From positions 9,374,501 through 9,438,500 of the forward strand of contig CM075770.1 of the NCBI GenBank assembly GCA_037974665.1: 64,000 bases of DNA, written 5' to 3'. This document shows, in pieces, positions 47,640 to 59,757 of this stretch. Within the stretch, counting starts at the first letter, position 1, and every line of letters starts with the position of its first letter. Below the pieces are notes generated by a model. The model was given only the letters and a program-made list of their open reading frames with translations. It had not been told where the DNA came from and ran no database searches. The DNA comes from Ehretia macrophylla. Lineage: Eukaryota > Streptophyta > Magnoliopsida > Boraginales > Ehretiaceae. The position numbers and the translations under genes were made by a program.

Positions 47640-48796
47640 AAACAAATGTTGACATCTCCATTAGGTAATAAATTACAATCAACTAAGACACATTATGTTA
47701 GCTTCGTAAACAGGTTAGCAACCAAGAGTGAAATAACCAAGTGTAGTTCATTCGTTATTTTCGCCTAATCTTTCTCCTGTTACATACTTGTTTCTCCTGT
47801 TACATACTTGTTGTTCATTAATCACGAATTAGCAAAACACCTTTCGCAATCTCTTTCAAACCTGATGTTGCTTCATAAAAGAGGTTAACACCCATAGTTC
47901 ATTCATTATTCTCAACTAACCTATCCTTTTGTGTTGCGTATTTCTGTTTCGTCATTAAATCCTGAGCTAATAAAGACCTAATTTCGTAATCTCTTTCAAG
48001 CTTGAAGTTGTTACATAAACGGGCTAACACCCAAGATTAATAATTAAGATAGTATATACAGTTCAATCAACTGTTTCAACTAATTTTTCCTTTCAAATTC
48101 TGTTACGATGAATTTAGTTACATTCATTGTTTTTAGCTAATAGTTCCTTTCTGTTACATAGTTCTCTTTCCTTAATCCCAAAGCCAAAAGTCTTTCACAT
48201 CAAATGAAAAAAAAAAAAAAAAAAAAAAAGTCTTAAATCAAGTAATTATCATGCTTTAGGTAGAGCATAAATTGTTGACAACTTTCACCCAACATCTACT
48301 AAGTATTTGATATAGTCTCATGCAAAGACAAAATCTCCAACATGTTACTAGTGCATCAAGTTAAGCACAGTTGAATACCTTACTTTCGGACTCATCAATG
48401 ATTACTATAATATTCTAGTCAAGAACTTAACACCAGTTTTTGTTAATTAGCGTATCCTACCCCATTAACAAGCAAAATAGCAGTTTAACTCAATCTGAGA
48501 AACAGAAGAATAAAACTGTAAAACAAATTAATATCGCTACAAGGTGGTAAAACCAACAAAATCTCTGTATATGCGTGTGACTACTAATTCACTTTGCACT
48601 CAGAGAAATAATACACAAATAAATAGACAAGAGTAGAAAGTATATTGTGGATTAATGTAATTCTATTGGAAAATTGTTTTCTTCATCAACAATGATTTAG
48701 ATAGTTGAAAATTTGCAGCAACATAATTTAGTTATGATTCTTTTGTTAGACATTCTTTATCATGCAAGGACTAATCTAAAACCAAAGTTAATCATA

Positions 48797-48857
48797 ACTT
48801 GGTAATGCCAAAGGTCTAGACATTAAACTTGGTAATGCCAAAGGTCTAGACATTAAC
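48797..48857. repeat. 30-bp tandem duplication
   Basis: A unit with CTTGGTAATGCCAAAGGTCT and AGACATTAA occurs twice in direct succession without mismatch. No associated gene or element is visible. Confidence 0.85.
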
Positions 48858-50568
48858 TTGTCAAAAAAGAAAAAGGTAAACCCTATAGACAATGCCTTGC
48901 AATTTAACTGCATATATGTAGATTTTTATATAAGTAAAGCCCCTTAAATTTATTATGTTATGACAGATGTGTATATATAGAATCTTATCTGATTTATAAA
49001 GGAGATTATATTTGTGTACAGCCTATGCCTTTAGTTCCTTAGAATCTTCCGTGTTAAAAATTCTCTGAACACTTCAAAAGTACTGATGAATCTTTAGAAA
49101 CATATTGGCTTATGGCCTCCTTTACATATTCAACTAGATATATATTGTTAGGTTTTCGACTTCATTCTCTCGACATGTCACATGGTGGAAGTTCAAAAAA
49201 TCAATATCCTAAATAATCCAAATTTGTTGATGAGAGATTGATAGAGTCGGAAAATATCTTTTACCAAGATAAAATTTAAGATTTTTAAGTGTAAATTCAA
49301 CCGTTAAGAGTAGGTTAATTCATTCCCTAATCTTTGTTTCTATTGCATTCTATCTCATTGTATCCCATTTCATAATACTAAAATCAGTTTACAAATGTCC
49401 ACTTATAACTTGGATTCATGTAACACCTGTGGATGTGAAATTAATACATCTTCCTAGCTCTCTCTTTGTTGATTCAATTGAAAGATTCTCTCTCTTCATC
49501 CTTCTTCTTTGTCCTCTCTTCTCTTCTCCCCTTTCCTCATCTTCTTCTTCCCTTTACCTCTTCCTCCTTCTCTTCTAGCGCTCTTCCCTATTATTACGCA
49601 AACCCTTCTTTCTGTTGTCTCTTGTCCTCTTCCCTTTCCTCTCCTTCTACTCTTCTACTCTGCTCTATGATTCTCTTGTTCTTTTTCTCCAATTGGTGTC
49701 GCATTATCCACTCAAGAATCCAAGAAAATCATTTAGCTAGTATGTTACATTATATCAAAAGGTTTTAGGTTAAGCTAAGAAATAAATAAACAAATTTTTC
49801 AGTAACTTTCCCATTCTCCACCTGTAGGCACTCTCTTCCCACCACATTTGATTTCTAGTCAAGTATCCTTATCTTCTTCACTATATCTTATTCACAATAA
49901 TTTTCTCCTGCAGAATAGAACTACATCATTCAGAATTAATGCAGTAGCCTTCTCATCACAAGGAGGAAAATAGAGCATTCTCATCTCTTTAAGTGCTATT
50001 TTCCCTGTTATTACTTTATGCAGCAGGTCCACAAAATGTGTGTGCCTTGTACAGATTGGTAACAGTGTCCACTCTTCACATTACAGAGGAAGTCCCATAA
50101 CTAAACATAATCTACTCAATCGGATAGCAATCTCGTTTCAAGAGACATCAGTCAAATGCGGGTAATTTACTGCATTGCAGAATCATTTTATTTGCAGAAA
50201 GCTGCATAAAATCCTGCTCAATTAAGAATGGTTATGAGATGAAGATCAGATGTATCACTTAAAGCCCTTTATCAAAGAGATTCTGTAGATGAAAGTTTCA
50301 ACTCCAGATTTCTTCCCAAACTTTTCATTTGTAGCCGCAGGTCATAGTTTGAAATTTTACAAATTAAAAAGAAAGACAAACATCATTATATTATTAGTGG
50401 AGAACCACCTTTATAATCCTTGTTTAACAAAACTATAATGTATAGTCCTATAATCAGCTCGTATAGGTGCTAAACAAAATCAAACTTCATCTTTGATGTG
50501 CAAGGAGATGACCATTTACCTCAGCCCTCCACCGTTACTGAATATTCTGAAAGTCATTTTTAAGCCTT

Positions 50569-53500
50569 TTAGACAAGATATTCTTGTAAAAATTTGTAAA
50601 GCTCCTCCGCCACTATCTTGGGATATTCCTCTTGTGGAAGGAGAGCACCTGGCACTTCGACGTATTTGCTCACTCCTTTAGCCTCTCTGAGAGCTTCCAT
50701 CTCTGCTTTTGACCTCTTTGGAGCACCTGTAGTTGCCATAACAAGAACAGGTATCCCTCCCTCTAACTCTAAGAAGAGTTGGACAAACTCCTCCCGAGAG
50801 TTCACTGGGTCAAGTAATCCGGTCAAGAAAGCAGCGGGGACATAGCGAGCACCTGTCCTTTTTGTAAGTGCGTATCTGCTCTCAACAATACTTGGAGTCA
50901 CATTTTCAGGATCAGCATAAACATGGGATTTGTACTGGGATTGGATTGCTTTCTCATTGCTGACAAGCACATTGTACATCATCCAACCTAGAGCAGGGGC
51001 CCTTAAGGACCCCCTAAGCAGCCCATACCTGTAAATTCAAAGACATTTAGGATGAGATCAAGTAAAACGACCAAAAAATATATGTCATCCTTGAATTCGA
51101 TATAGGTGGTAGAAGCTTTATATGCTATATGACAGCATTGAGGCAGTGAGGCTACAACTCATGAATTCAACTGAGGCTCATTGCTTAACAGTGGTTTCAT
51201 TAGAGAGAGAGAGAGAGAGACAACTACTGATGGCACTGTGATATCTAAACTTAAAACAATGAATTATTCCATAGACAACATATATTAATGACAAACTCCG
51301 TCCATCTAACTGAAGATTAGGAATGAAGCAGCGAGAAAAGCCCTTTGGCATCATTTGATATCATAACCACAAAGAAACGCCATTGATAAGGACTAAATTA
51401 AGCCGACAACAGAATATAGCAAGAGTGAAGCAGCTGTCAATCCTTATCTAAATAATATAAGCGCAAAAAGAAGGGAATACCTTGTCTCCATGTTTGAATC
51501 TCGACCAAACACAATGGGGAGGGGACCAGCCCAGGTGGGTGCAACAGCAGCAATGGCTGTTGGCTTCACCAAACCCTTCTTTGTGGCACGGACAGCTATT
51601 GTAGCAGCATGCCCTCCTCCAAAAAGCACCAAGTCATTAACTGCTTTTACACAATTAGAGTGTTAGTAAGGGATATTACTAATATTGATCAAACAAGAAC
51701 CAACAAATCCGCAAGAATGACATACAATAGCAAACATATTAAACAACAATAAACAGAACAAAAAATGGCATCGTTGATAAATAAGATATGGAAATACTTA
51801 CGAAATGGGAAAAGAAGAATTGATACAACATAGAGATGAATAGATGATTAGAAATCATCATAGTGATATTTATTTGGAAGCTAAATCCTATGAACAGTTC
51901 AAACATCATTCAACAAGTAAAAACCAGTTATACTTTTGAAGATAATTAGTGAGAGTGTTAAAGAACATAAAATCAAAATGACATCAAATGCTGAAATCTC
52001 AATTTGTTTGAATGAACTTGGATCATCAAACCTAAAGATCTCTATTTGTTTGAATGAACTTGGATCATCAAACCTAAAGATCTCTATTTGTTTGAATGAA
52101 ATTGGATCTTCGTAATCAAAATGAGATCCAATAATGTTAGATTTTGAATCATTCTTTTCTTCCACCCAGATCCTTTTCCAAAGCTCTAAACTTACACACA
52201 AGCAAACATGACCTTGAGAATGATACACTCCAAATTAGACTGCAATATTAGAAGTGTCTTCCGATTCCCAACAACTCAATTCTTCTGTCTTAGAAGGGAA
52301 CAATCAATTGGAATTCACACAGCAAAACAACTTACATCGTTAGCACAATAATAATAACCAAGATCATTGCACATTCTATACTGCTCATAGCATATGTGCT
52401 TAAACGTGAGCATAAGTATTGGCTAATGATTACTGCCACATCAGATTTTCACCAAACTTTCAAAAATTACAATTTTTGGATCACGGCATGTAATCATTAG
52501 CCAATAATCATCCTCACATTTAAGCACATATGCAATGAACAGTATATTTCATAATCTTTGGTTTTCCTGGTAAGCAAACAAACAAATACTTTACACATGA
52601 ATAAATACCATCAGCAGAGTTCAATCTACATTGTTTTCCTAATTCTATAGCATAGTTACCAGATTTGCGGTACAATCCGAGTCGTGGTACAAGTTTGGGT
52701 ACAGGGTACGATACTTAAGAGTCTTAGGGTACGATATGGATAGACTTCTTTGATACGCTAATTGGGTTCACAGTACACTATACAGAATTATTCGGTTCAA
52801 TTATCATATATTATGTAGGGCAATGATATTTTCTGCTTACTAATTACTAAAATCCATTTGTTGTAAAGTTTAGCCTAAAGCCCAAAATTCAAATTCAATG
52901 GCTAAGAAGGAAACCAGAAAATTTTTACATCTTAAGGAAGGTACTCTACATATTACTAATATATCTAGTAGGAATTTAGGTTCTGTGATCTCTTTCGTTA
53001 TTCTTCTGATAAAGTTTACATACTATTTAGGTCTCCAAATTTAGCGTAACTAAAACGCGAATCCCAGCATTTCGGTGTGAACCAATATGCAATTCCCCTG
53101 GTAGGGCGAATCTGGTAATTGTGTTCTATAGCTAAGCATAAACATAAAATAACCCTGAACCAAGCAATCACTCTAAAAGATTACATTCAATTGTCTTTAT
53201 TACATCCAGTTCTGGCATCAAAACTACTGCAATATGATAATCCACTATTCTAAAATTGATCGAAGTGTCAAATGCATAGCCTGATCTGCAGTTTCCAACA
53301 GATTTCACATCTAAAGCATAAATGAAAATCCAAAACCAAAAATTACTCTAATATATATTTAATTAACAATGTTATAGCACCATTTGAGCCATACTTGGCC
53401 TAAAACAAAATTAACAAATCAAATGCGCAACAAAATTAACTACTTTACCCACCGAAGCTTTCAGCAAGGACTATCCGGATCTTTAACAAAATCAACAACT

Positions 53501-54876
53501 TATATTCAAAAGATTACTTAGTCCATACTTTTTCAACTAATACCACAGCTAAGCATAAATGTACCTTACATAATTGTAAACTAAAAATTACTCTAAAAAC
53601 TACAAAGCGAAAGAAGCACTACTTTGGCACCACTGAAACTCAAACTGGACCTTTATAATTAAAACAGCTTAATAATCAAATACTCAATAGACGTTAACCA
53701 TTTCACCCACCAAAGCTCTCGGTAGCACTATCTTGGGTGTTAACTAAACCAACATTAAACCCAAAGGTTATTTAATCCTTCCTTTAAACTAATTCCACAG
53801 CAGGGTATAAATGCATCACACATAATTCTAGACCAAAAATTACTCAACAAAATAGATAATCAATGAAGCATTACCATGGCACCATTCAAACTCTAATCAG
53901 AGCCCCTATAACTAATACAGCTTAACAATCAAATGCTCGATAAATTTAACCACTTTACACATCAAAACTTTCAGTAGGACTATCCAAGGCTTTAACAAAA
54001 TTAACTAGCTAAACCCAATTATTACTTCCATTCTTTTGAACTAATTCTACAACTCAGCATATATACACCACACATAATTCTAAACCAAAGATTACTAATT
54101 GAAACAACTTAACAATCAAATGCGTTAAATTAACCACTTTACCCACCAAAGCTTTCCCAGGACGTTAACAAAATCAACTAACTAAACCCAAAGACTACCT
54201 AACCCATACCTTTCAACTAATTCGACAGCTCAACGTTACATGATTAAAACAAAAATTACTCTAGACAAACATAATTTCTATGGCATCATTTGAATTATGA
54301 CTAAAACAAATTAATAATCACGCGATAAAGGTAAGCGCTTTACACACCAGAGGCACTACTAACGGGACTATCTGGAGAAGTAACAAAGTCAACCAAGAAC
54401 TTCTCCAAAACATCAGCATTATAATCCAACTTAGGCCTATCAGAGTAACCCAAACCAGGCCAATCAACAATCGTGGCTTTGTAATTAACATTCCCATCGC
54501 CTCCGCGTCCAACAATGTCTTGGGCCACTGATCTCCACTCTTCCACAGTGCTAACATCAGAAATGGTGGGTATCAGTAGGATATTCTGGGTGGGGTTGGT
54601 GGTGGTGGTGGTTTCTTGTGGGGTGTTTTCGTGTTGTTCGAAATAGATGTTGATGTTGTTGTTGTTGAATTTCCATTGCCAGTTGTTGGTTTTGGTGGAT
54701 GGAGAAGGGGTGGTGGTGGTGGTGGTAGTGGCTGTGGCCTTGGCCTTGGCCTTGATTGTTGTTGTGGGTATTAGTTTAATGGGTTGATGAGGTGAAATGG
54801 AGCCATGGGTTTTGAAAGAGGTGTTAAAGGAGAGTGATGATGATGTTGAGAGGTGAAAAATTGCAGTGGACGCCAT
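50569..54876 (-). CDS. Alpha/beta-hydrolase-fold protein, probably plastid-targeted, no visible triad
   Basis: Three exons, 54348-54876, 51481-51640 and 50569-51028, join at GT-AG sites in matching phase and give 382 residues. I chose the ATG at 54876 (MASTAIFHLSTSSSLS): the N-terminus is Ser/Thr-rich and basic without acids, like a plastid transit peptide, followed by a low-complexity Thr stretch. The longer in-frame start at 54978 would add Lys and His-Thr repeats. Fold motifs: IVDWPGLGYSDRP (strand with oxyanion loop), LVLFGGGHAATIA at the nucleophile elbow, and PVLVMATTGAPKRSK near the acid position. The elbow reads GGGHA instead of G-x-S-x-G, and the usual His region reads PGALLPQEEYP. 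The ordinary Ser-Asp-His triad is therefore not visible, and the protein may not be a hydrolase. I believe it is the orthologue of At1g74640. Intron 1 (2.7 kb) holds several repeats. Confidence 0.88.
51998..52115. repeat. 42-bp tandem repeat in hydrolase intron 1
   Basis: A unit with TTTGTTTGAATGAACTTGGA and TCATCAAACCTAAAGATCTC occurs nearly three times. The copies are almost identical apart from the last one, so the expansion is recent. Confidence 0.9.
52376..52547. mobile_element. MITE-like hairpin element in hydrolase intron 1
   Basis: The left end TATACTGCTCATAGCATATG continues with TGCTTAAACGTGAG and TATTGGCTAATGATTA. The right end carries the inverse (TAATCATTAGCCAATA, TTTAAGCACATATGCA, GAACAGTATA). 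Arms of about 65 bp surround a centre of about 40 bp with AAAAATTACAATTTTTGG. It is non-coding. The target duplication is not clear: the TA at each end may belong to the element or be a TA duplication. Confidence 0.75.
53440..54400 (-). repeat. Tandem copies of the hydrolase exon-1 end and 5' splice site
   Basis: On the minus strand the true exon end (54348 to about 54400) reads GTTGACTTTGTTAC...CCAGATAGTCC...TCTG followed by GTGTGTAAAG. Related copies lie in the intron at about 54135-54178, 53953-53997, 53701-53753 and 53443-53496, for example GTTGATTTTGTTAAAGATCC then GGATAGTCC and GTGGGTAAAG. The first copy even keeps the reading VDFVKDPDSP, close to VDFVTSPDSP in the exon. The spacing is about 180-250 bp, and the intron sequence between copies is also alike. 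At least three copies keep GT at the donor position; the one near 53950 has lost it. The array thus contains alternative 5' splice sites that would lead into stops. Confidence 0.85.
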
Positions 54877-56874
54877 GGAAATGAGCTGAGATTTTGGAGA
54901 AGGTAATTCGGGTTTATGGAGCACCGTGTGTGTGTGTGTGTGAGTTAGTTTTTTTTTTTCTTTTTTTTTTTTGATCAAAAGTGATTGGTGTTGACTTTTC
55001 AGGTTTCTTTTCTTTCTTTGGGGTTGATTTTTGTGTCAAAGAGGGAGAATGTTGACTGTTTAAATTTACTTTTACGAAGGAAATAAGATAAAATTAGAGA
55101 AACCATTCGACTCTTTTAAATCTCAAAATCTATTTACATAAAAAAAAAAGAGCGGAAAGGATGAAATATCCAACTAATAAGATTTTGACATGTGACGCTT
55201 GACCAGACCGGCCAACCCTAATCTAGTAGCAAAGATGATCTCAGAAAAAAGCTAAGACTTAATTAAAAAATTTAACGATATGAGACATTTCTATTTGAGG
55301 TGAGTATAGTGATCACTCGGGCACAACATCTTCACCAGCTTAAGCATGGCCTCATTGGACTTCATGAATGTCCATCAACATCTAATGCGTCTTATACTTG
55401 TGTCAAGTGAACGGCTTGTAAAATCAAAAGACTCATCCCTTTAATCAGGAACAAATTCAAAAATTATTCTTAATATGAACTAAAGTATATTGATTTTCAA
55501 TTACATTAATATATATATTTTTTCAGTGAGGACTAATTAACCTTTTTAAATAGTTTTAAAAAATACATAGATTTTGTCAACGTTTTCCTGGTCCCTGGAC
55601 GAGGACTCATGCTTACATCCTCCATTGCTTTTAGCGTCAAACCTCACTAATCTGGAAAAGTAACTTAGAAAAGCAATCTGGTGAGTATAGATACACCTCC
55701 CTAGTACCAAGTAAAGGTAACTCGTCTAACACCAATTGAATACACTCTCTTACTCTTTTCCTGAATGTTATCTCAATATTCCATAATTAAGTAATTCAAC
55801 TTGAGCATCGAAACCTATCCTAGGGATTGAGCCCCTTTCCTTCTCATTGGTCATCAAAACCTTCTAGCTTGGGGAAGGAATCATCCACCTCGAATTTTAC
55901 CATCATAATGAAGACAAGCAATCTCATTGAGTAAAGAAAGATGTGAGAAGACTTAGATGTATACACTTTTTTTTCAATATTAATGAATGACGTCGTCAAA
56001 TTTATATAATCGATCTAAGTGAGATCTAATTTAAATTAATTGGATTTAATCTCGAAAATGAGATTTAGCGGTGTGAGTAGAGTCCACTCCACAACCGAGA
56101 TATCTTTCTCCACGCAATCCCGAAGGGCCCTAGGGATGTTCATCTCTTGGAGATAGTACGGCGAAGCACGAGCCTCTTCTGCACACAATAGATCAGGCTC
56201 ACTAGTAAGCAACAATCATTGTTGAGAGAGTAAAAATATCTCCAAATCCTAAATCTCATTGTTTAAGCTGACCAGAACTCGCAAAGCTCCAAGAGGGTGT
56301 GCTTGCAATCCTTCATCACACAATCTTGCCATCTTCAGAAACAGATGAAAGCTTGAAAACATGCTTGACAATGCATATCATCCATCCTTCTCCTTTTATG
56401 TGTTCAATTCCGGAAAATATCTATATATGCTCCATCACCCAACTGCAAGTGAAATTATCAACTTCGATATATGCTCCAAATACGAGTTTCCTCCGCTTAA
56501 TTGTAGATTCTTCACCATCCCACCATAGAATAGCATTCTGTGGAATAACTATAACAATAACTAAGATCATGGCAGTCACACAGCCCCGCCACACAAGTTA
56601 ACTTACACATCCATCTTCTTTGCAGTCTCATTCTACACCAAATAATAAGCAACCAGGCATGGCTGCAAGAAAATCAAAGTCATGCCATCAGCCATCTCCC
56701 AGATGCTTTCATCCTGAAAGAGTTCTGTACATAATGATGGCATATGTTCCCATTGCAATCAATACCGAGTTCTTTCTTACCTTGTTTAGTTTTTCTTTTT
56801 CTTTTTTTTTTTTTCTCCTGTCGACAAAACTTTCTGGCTTTATGTCTAATAAAAATTCATTGCGCAGCTATTGT
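54877..56874. other. Spacer between hydrolase and PPR genes
   Basis: The hydrolase 5' untranslated region and promoter occupy the left end, with a (GT)n tract at 54927-54941 and T-runs near 54949-54972. The PPR 3' untranslated region occupies the right end. In between I see no coding region. The frame at 56299-56601 has no known motif. Confidence 0.5.
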
Positions 56875-58812
56875 TCACCAGTAATCTCTGCATGAGCAAG
56901 AACCCTCTTTGAAAGAGTGAAATCTACTTCTATCTCTGACCACGATCTCCATTCTATAAACCTTAGAGATCAGCTTCATGACTGTATGACAGTCCTTGCA
57001 CACTCTCAAGTTCTTTACAATTCTTATGGCCTTTCCCTCAGGCAACCTCACTATTCCAAAAGCAACAGCCAGCTTCTCACTGTGTGTAGTCACTGAATCT
57101 TCCTTTTCTTCCTCTTCTATATCATGCAAAACATTACTAACCTCTGGAACATAACCTTCTTCAACTTTAAGATTCAACATTATCTCTTTTAGCTTCTTAT
57201 TAGCTTCCTCCGCAATCTCATCTAGTTTTGCACCTGCTACAAAACTATACATAACCTTATCGACTTCTATCATACTCCAACCAGGAGTCTTTTTCAAGTT
57301 CTGCTCAGCCATTGTTCTTCTCACTGCAACTACATCCTTCCACTTCCCTGCAACAGCATAGATATTTGATAATAAAACATGGTCACCCGAATTATTAGGA
57401 TCAAGGTCAGAGAGCTTTTCCTTGACTTGCTCTGCTAATTCTATGTTACCAAAAAAGCTGCACGCCCCAAGTAGTGTCCGCCAAATAATATCATTGGGTG
57501 GAATCGGCATTTGAATCACAAAATCATATGCCCTCTGTAGCTGACCAGCCCGGCCATATAAATCTACGATACAACCATAATGTTCCATTTCTGGCTCAAT
57601 GCCATACACTTTGGTCATTTTATCAAATATTTCACAGCCTTGTTCAATTAAACCAGCATGACTACAAGCATAAAGTATCGAGATAAAGGTGACCCCATCA
57701 GGTCTAATTCCATCATCTTCCATTTGATTGAAAAGCCTTATTGCCTCTCCTCCATACCCTTGCATCGCGAGCCCTGAAATCATTGCAGTCCACGAAACAA
57801 CGGTCTTCTTCCTTGGCATCCTCTCGAAGACTAAACGGGCCATATCCACACTACCACACTTACAATAAGCATCCAACAACGCATTATTCACAGCACTAAT
57901 ATAAATCAACCCCGACTTCTCCACAAACCCATGTAAAATCTTGCCAAACTCAAATGCTCCAGCCTGTGCACACGCAGATAAAACCCCTGTCAAGCTCACT
58001 TCATTAGGCCTCAACCCCGCCCTTAACAACTCCCTGAAAAACCCAAACGCCTCGTCAAAGAAACCATTATGAGCAAACCCAACGATCATAGTACTCCAAG
58101 AAACATCATCCCTCGTTTCTATCTCAGAGAACACCTTCTTCGCTAGCTCAACCTCACCCGCCTTAGTATACCCTGCCAGCATCAAATTATTCGATGTCAA
58201 GTTCCTAAAAGGGATCAAACCACACATTTTCTCGGCACCCTTCAAATCATTACACCTAAAATAAGCCGTCACTATAGCATTCCACGCCACGATATTCGGC
58301 TCACGCATTTCATCAAACACCTTCTGCGCCAACCCTACACAACCACATTCACCATACATACTGATCAAAGTTGTCCCAACAAAGATATGGGTATCAAATC
58401 CGCGAACAATAGCTTTGCAATGCAGCTGAGACCCGACGGTTAAACAGCGCAGATTGGCGGCTGCTTTGAGCGTAAACGCGAAAGAGAAGCTATCTGGAGA
58501 AAGCTTTTTCGGGTACTTCAACATGTGTGTGAATGTGGAGAGTGCGTTTTCAGGCGAGTCTGAGTCGGCGAGGCCGCGAATGAGGGTGTTGTACATGAAG
58601 ACATCCGGGTTTGGGGCGTCGAAAAGGAGGCGTTTGGCGTAGGTGAGTGCATCATCTGCGATGTTGATAGCACACTGAAGAATGAGTTTTCCGAGAATAA
58701 ACGGGTCGGATTCGAAGCCAATCTTGTAGACATGAGCGTGGAGTTGTTTGATGCTACTACTGGTCTTGCAGCGGGGCAGGAGTGAGAGGCGCAAGGCTTC
58801 TGTCTTGTTCAT
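56875..58812 (-). CDS. DYW-type pentatricopeptide repeat protein
   Basis: A single-exon protein of 645 residues. PLS-class PPR repeats run from about residue 20 to 510, with typical units such as [51 protein letters not shown] and [24 protein letters not shown]+ regions follow, and a DYW domain ends the protein in SCRDYW. The deaminase-like signature is visible: HSE at 577-579 and CKDCH with cysteines at 605 and 608, then a second HSF...CSC group. DYW proteins edit specific cytidines in plastid or mitochondrial RNA (family knowledge); the site is unknown. No clear transit peptide precedes the repeats, but family members often have short ones. The sequence resembles Arabidopsis At1g74630, whose neighbours also match this window. 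The gene lies head-to-tail with the hydrolase and head-to-head with eL34. Confidence 0.95.
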   Translation of the reverse strand: MNKTEALRLSLLPRCKTSSSIKQLHAHVYKIGFESDPFILGKLILQCAINIADDALTYAKRLLFDAPNPDVFMYNTLIRGLADSDSPENALSTFTHMLKYPKKLSPDSFSFAFTLKAAANLRCLTVGSQLHCKAIVRGFDTHIFVGTTLISMYGECGCVGLAQKVFDEMREPNIVAWNAIVTAYFRCNDLKGAEKMCGLIPFRNLTSNNLMLAGYTKAGEVELAKKVFSEIETRDDVSWSTMIVGFAHNGFFDEAFGFFRELLRAGLRPNEVSLTGVLSACAQAGAFEFGKILHGFVEKSGLIYISAVNNALLDAYCKCGSVDMARLVFERMPRKKTVVSWTAMISGLAMQGYGGEAIRLFNQMEDDGIRPDGVTFISILYACSHAGLIEQGCEIFDKMTKVYGIEPEMEHYGCIVDLYGRAGQLQRAYDFVIQMPIPPNDIIWRTLLGACSFFGNIELAEQVKEKLSDLDPNNSGDHVLLSNIYAVAGKWKDVVAVRRTMAEQNLKKTPGWSMIEVDKVMYSFVAGAKLDEIAEEANKKLKEIMLNLKVEEGYVPEVSNVLHDIEEEEKEDSVTTHSEKLAVAFGIVRLPEGKAIRIVKNLRVCKDCHTVMKLISKVYRMEIVVRDRSRFHSFKEGSCSCRDYW

Positions 58813-59099
58813 ATTCTGAAATTTTCTGGGACGACTCTATTGCTAAATATCATCTTTTTTATTTTATTACTCCTTAATTTTTTTCATATATTTAATTTGT
58901 ATAAAAAAGTACAAAAAAAATTATTAAGTTAATATGTTAATTTGATGTACACATAAAAAGTAATAAAAGAAAATAGCTGATGTCTAACATTAAATTTCAA
59001 GGTATCCTTAGAAACATACTCCATTAGTAATAGGATTGAAATAATTAATGGGAGATCGTGAGTTCGACATTCTTCTAAATCAATCCACTCATTAACTAT

Positions 59100-59290
59100 A
59101 GGCCTAAAAGCTCGGGTAGTGGGGGAACAACACCCACGTCCATCGTGGGAATAACCCCACTCCTACTCACCGGAATTCTAGTCACTATCACTATCTATAA
59201 AAGGGCCAACTCAATATCCAAAGGGGGTAAGTTATTCTCGATAGAGAGACACTCACTTTACATACTTGCGTGGTTTAAAAAAGTGGATCA
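59100..59290 (+). mobile_element. Possible Ty3/gypsy LTR fragment
   Basis: CTATAAAAGGGCCAACTC, about 40 bases later GGTAAGTTATTCTCGATAGA and GAGACACTCACTTTACATAC resemble the TATA/R region of plant gypsy LTRs. No other part of the element is present. Confidence 0.35.
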
Positions 59291-59507
59291 AGTTACATAT
59301 TTATGGCCCAGTGCAAATTTGACCTTAACAGTATCATTCCGTTAAAAAAGTATAATCTCATTGTAATTTAAGGAAATTTTCTATTTAAATATTTTCATTT
59401 GATTGTAAATTTTTTTTTGTGTTAAAGTTTGATAGTGATTGAATAATTTGAAAATCAAGTAAAAAATTAAAATACAAGGACCTAATTAGTTAAAATTAAA
59501 ATTGGAA

Positions 59508-59550
<43 letters not shown>

Positions 59551-59635
59551 TGCAAAAAGACAAAAGGAATGAATCTCTTAATACTCTGTTTGGATTAGGG
59601 GGAATAGGGAAAGGAATGGTTGGAGGGAATTTAAA

Positions 59636-59757
59636 AAATTAAAATTAAAATTAAAAGAGGCCTAAATTTTTTGTATCACTTATAATATTACATGCGATAA
59701 TTAATTTCGAGACATCTAACATTTAAAATAATAATTATACCACTAAATCAAATGAGT
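59636..59757 (-). mobile_element. SINE, family A, copy 4
   Basis: The minus strand reads TCATTTGATTTAGTGGTATA, GTTAGATGTCTCGAAATTAA, then a GATACAAAAAATTTAGGCCT segment and CTTTTAATTTTAATTTTAAT tail. The order matches the copies at 12917, 23144 and 29717. Confidence 0.65.

Larger units (their letters stand above)
46470..50568. other. Intergenic region downstream of the hydrolase gene
   Basis: I find no supported gene. It holds a foldback element (47357-47639), a duplicated 15-mer GGGGAGACTGGTGGC (47135 and 47164), an A-run (about 48207-48229), a 30-bp tandem duplication (about 48797-48857) and a CT-rich stretch (about 49455-49680) whose open frame is only low-complexity Ser/Leu/Phe. The last few hundred bases should include the hydrolase 3' untranslated region. 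Confidence 0.5.

Noticed and set aside
49466-49768. 100-codon Ser/Leu/Phe-rich frame
   Set aside because: It is a CT-rich tract read as protein, without homologue-like features.
54340-54978. Alternative longer start of the hydrolase and reading through into intron 1
   Set aside because: The upstream start adds a Lys/Thr-His repeat from simple-sequence DNA, and reading on past 54348 soon stops; the GT donor with matching phase to exon 2 is better.
56299-56895. Two plus-strand frames near the PPR gene end
   Set aside because: No motifs; they overlap the likely PPR 3' untranslated region on the opposite strand.
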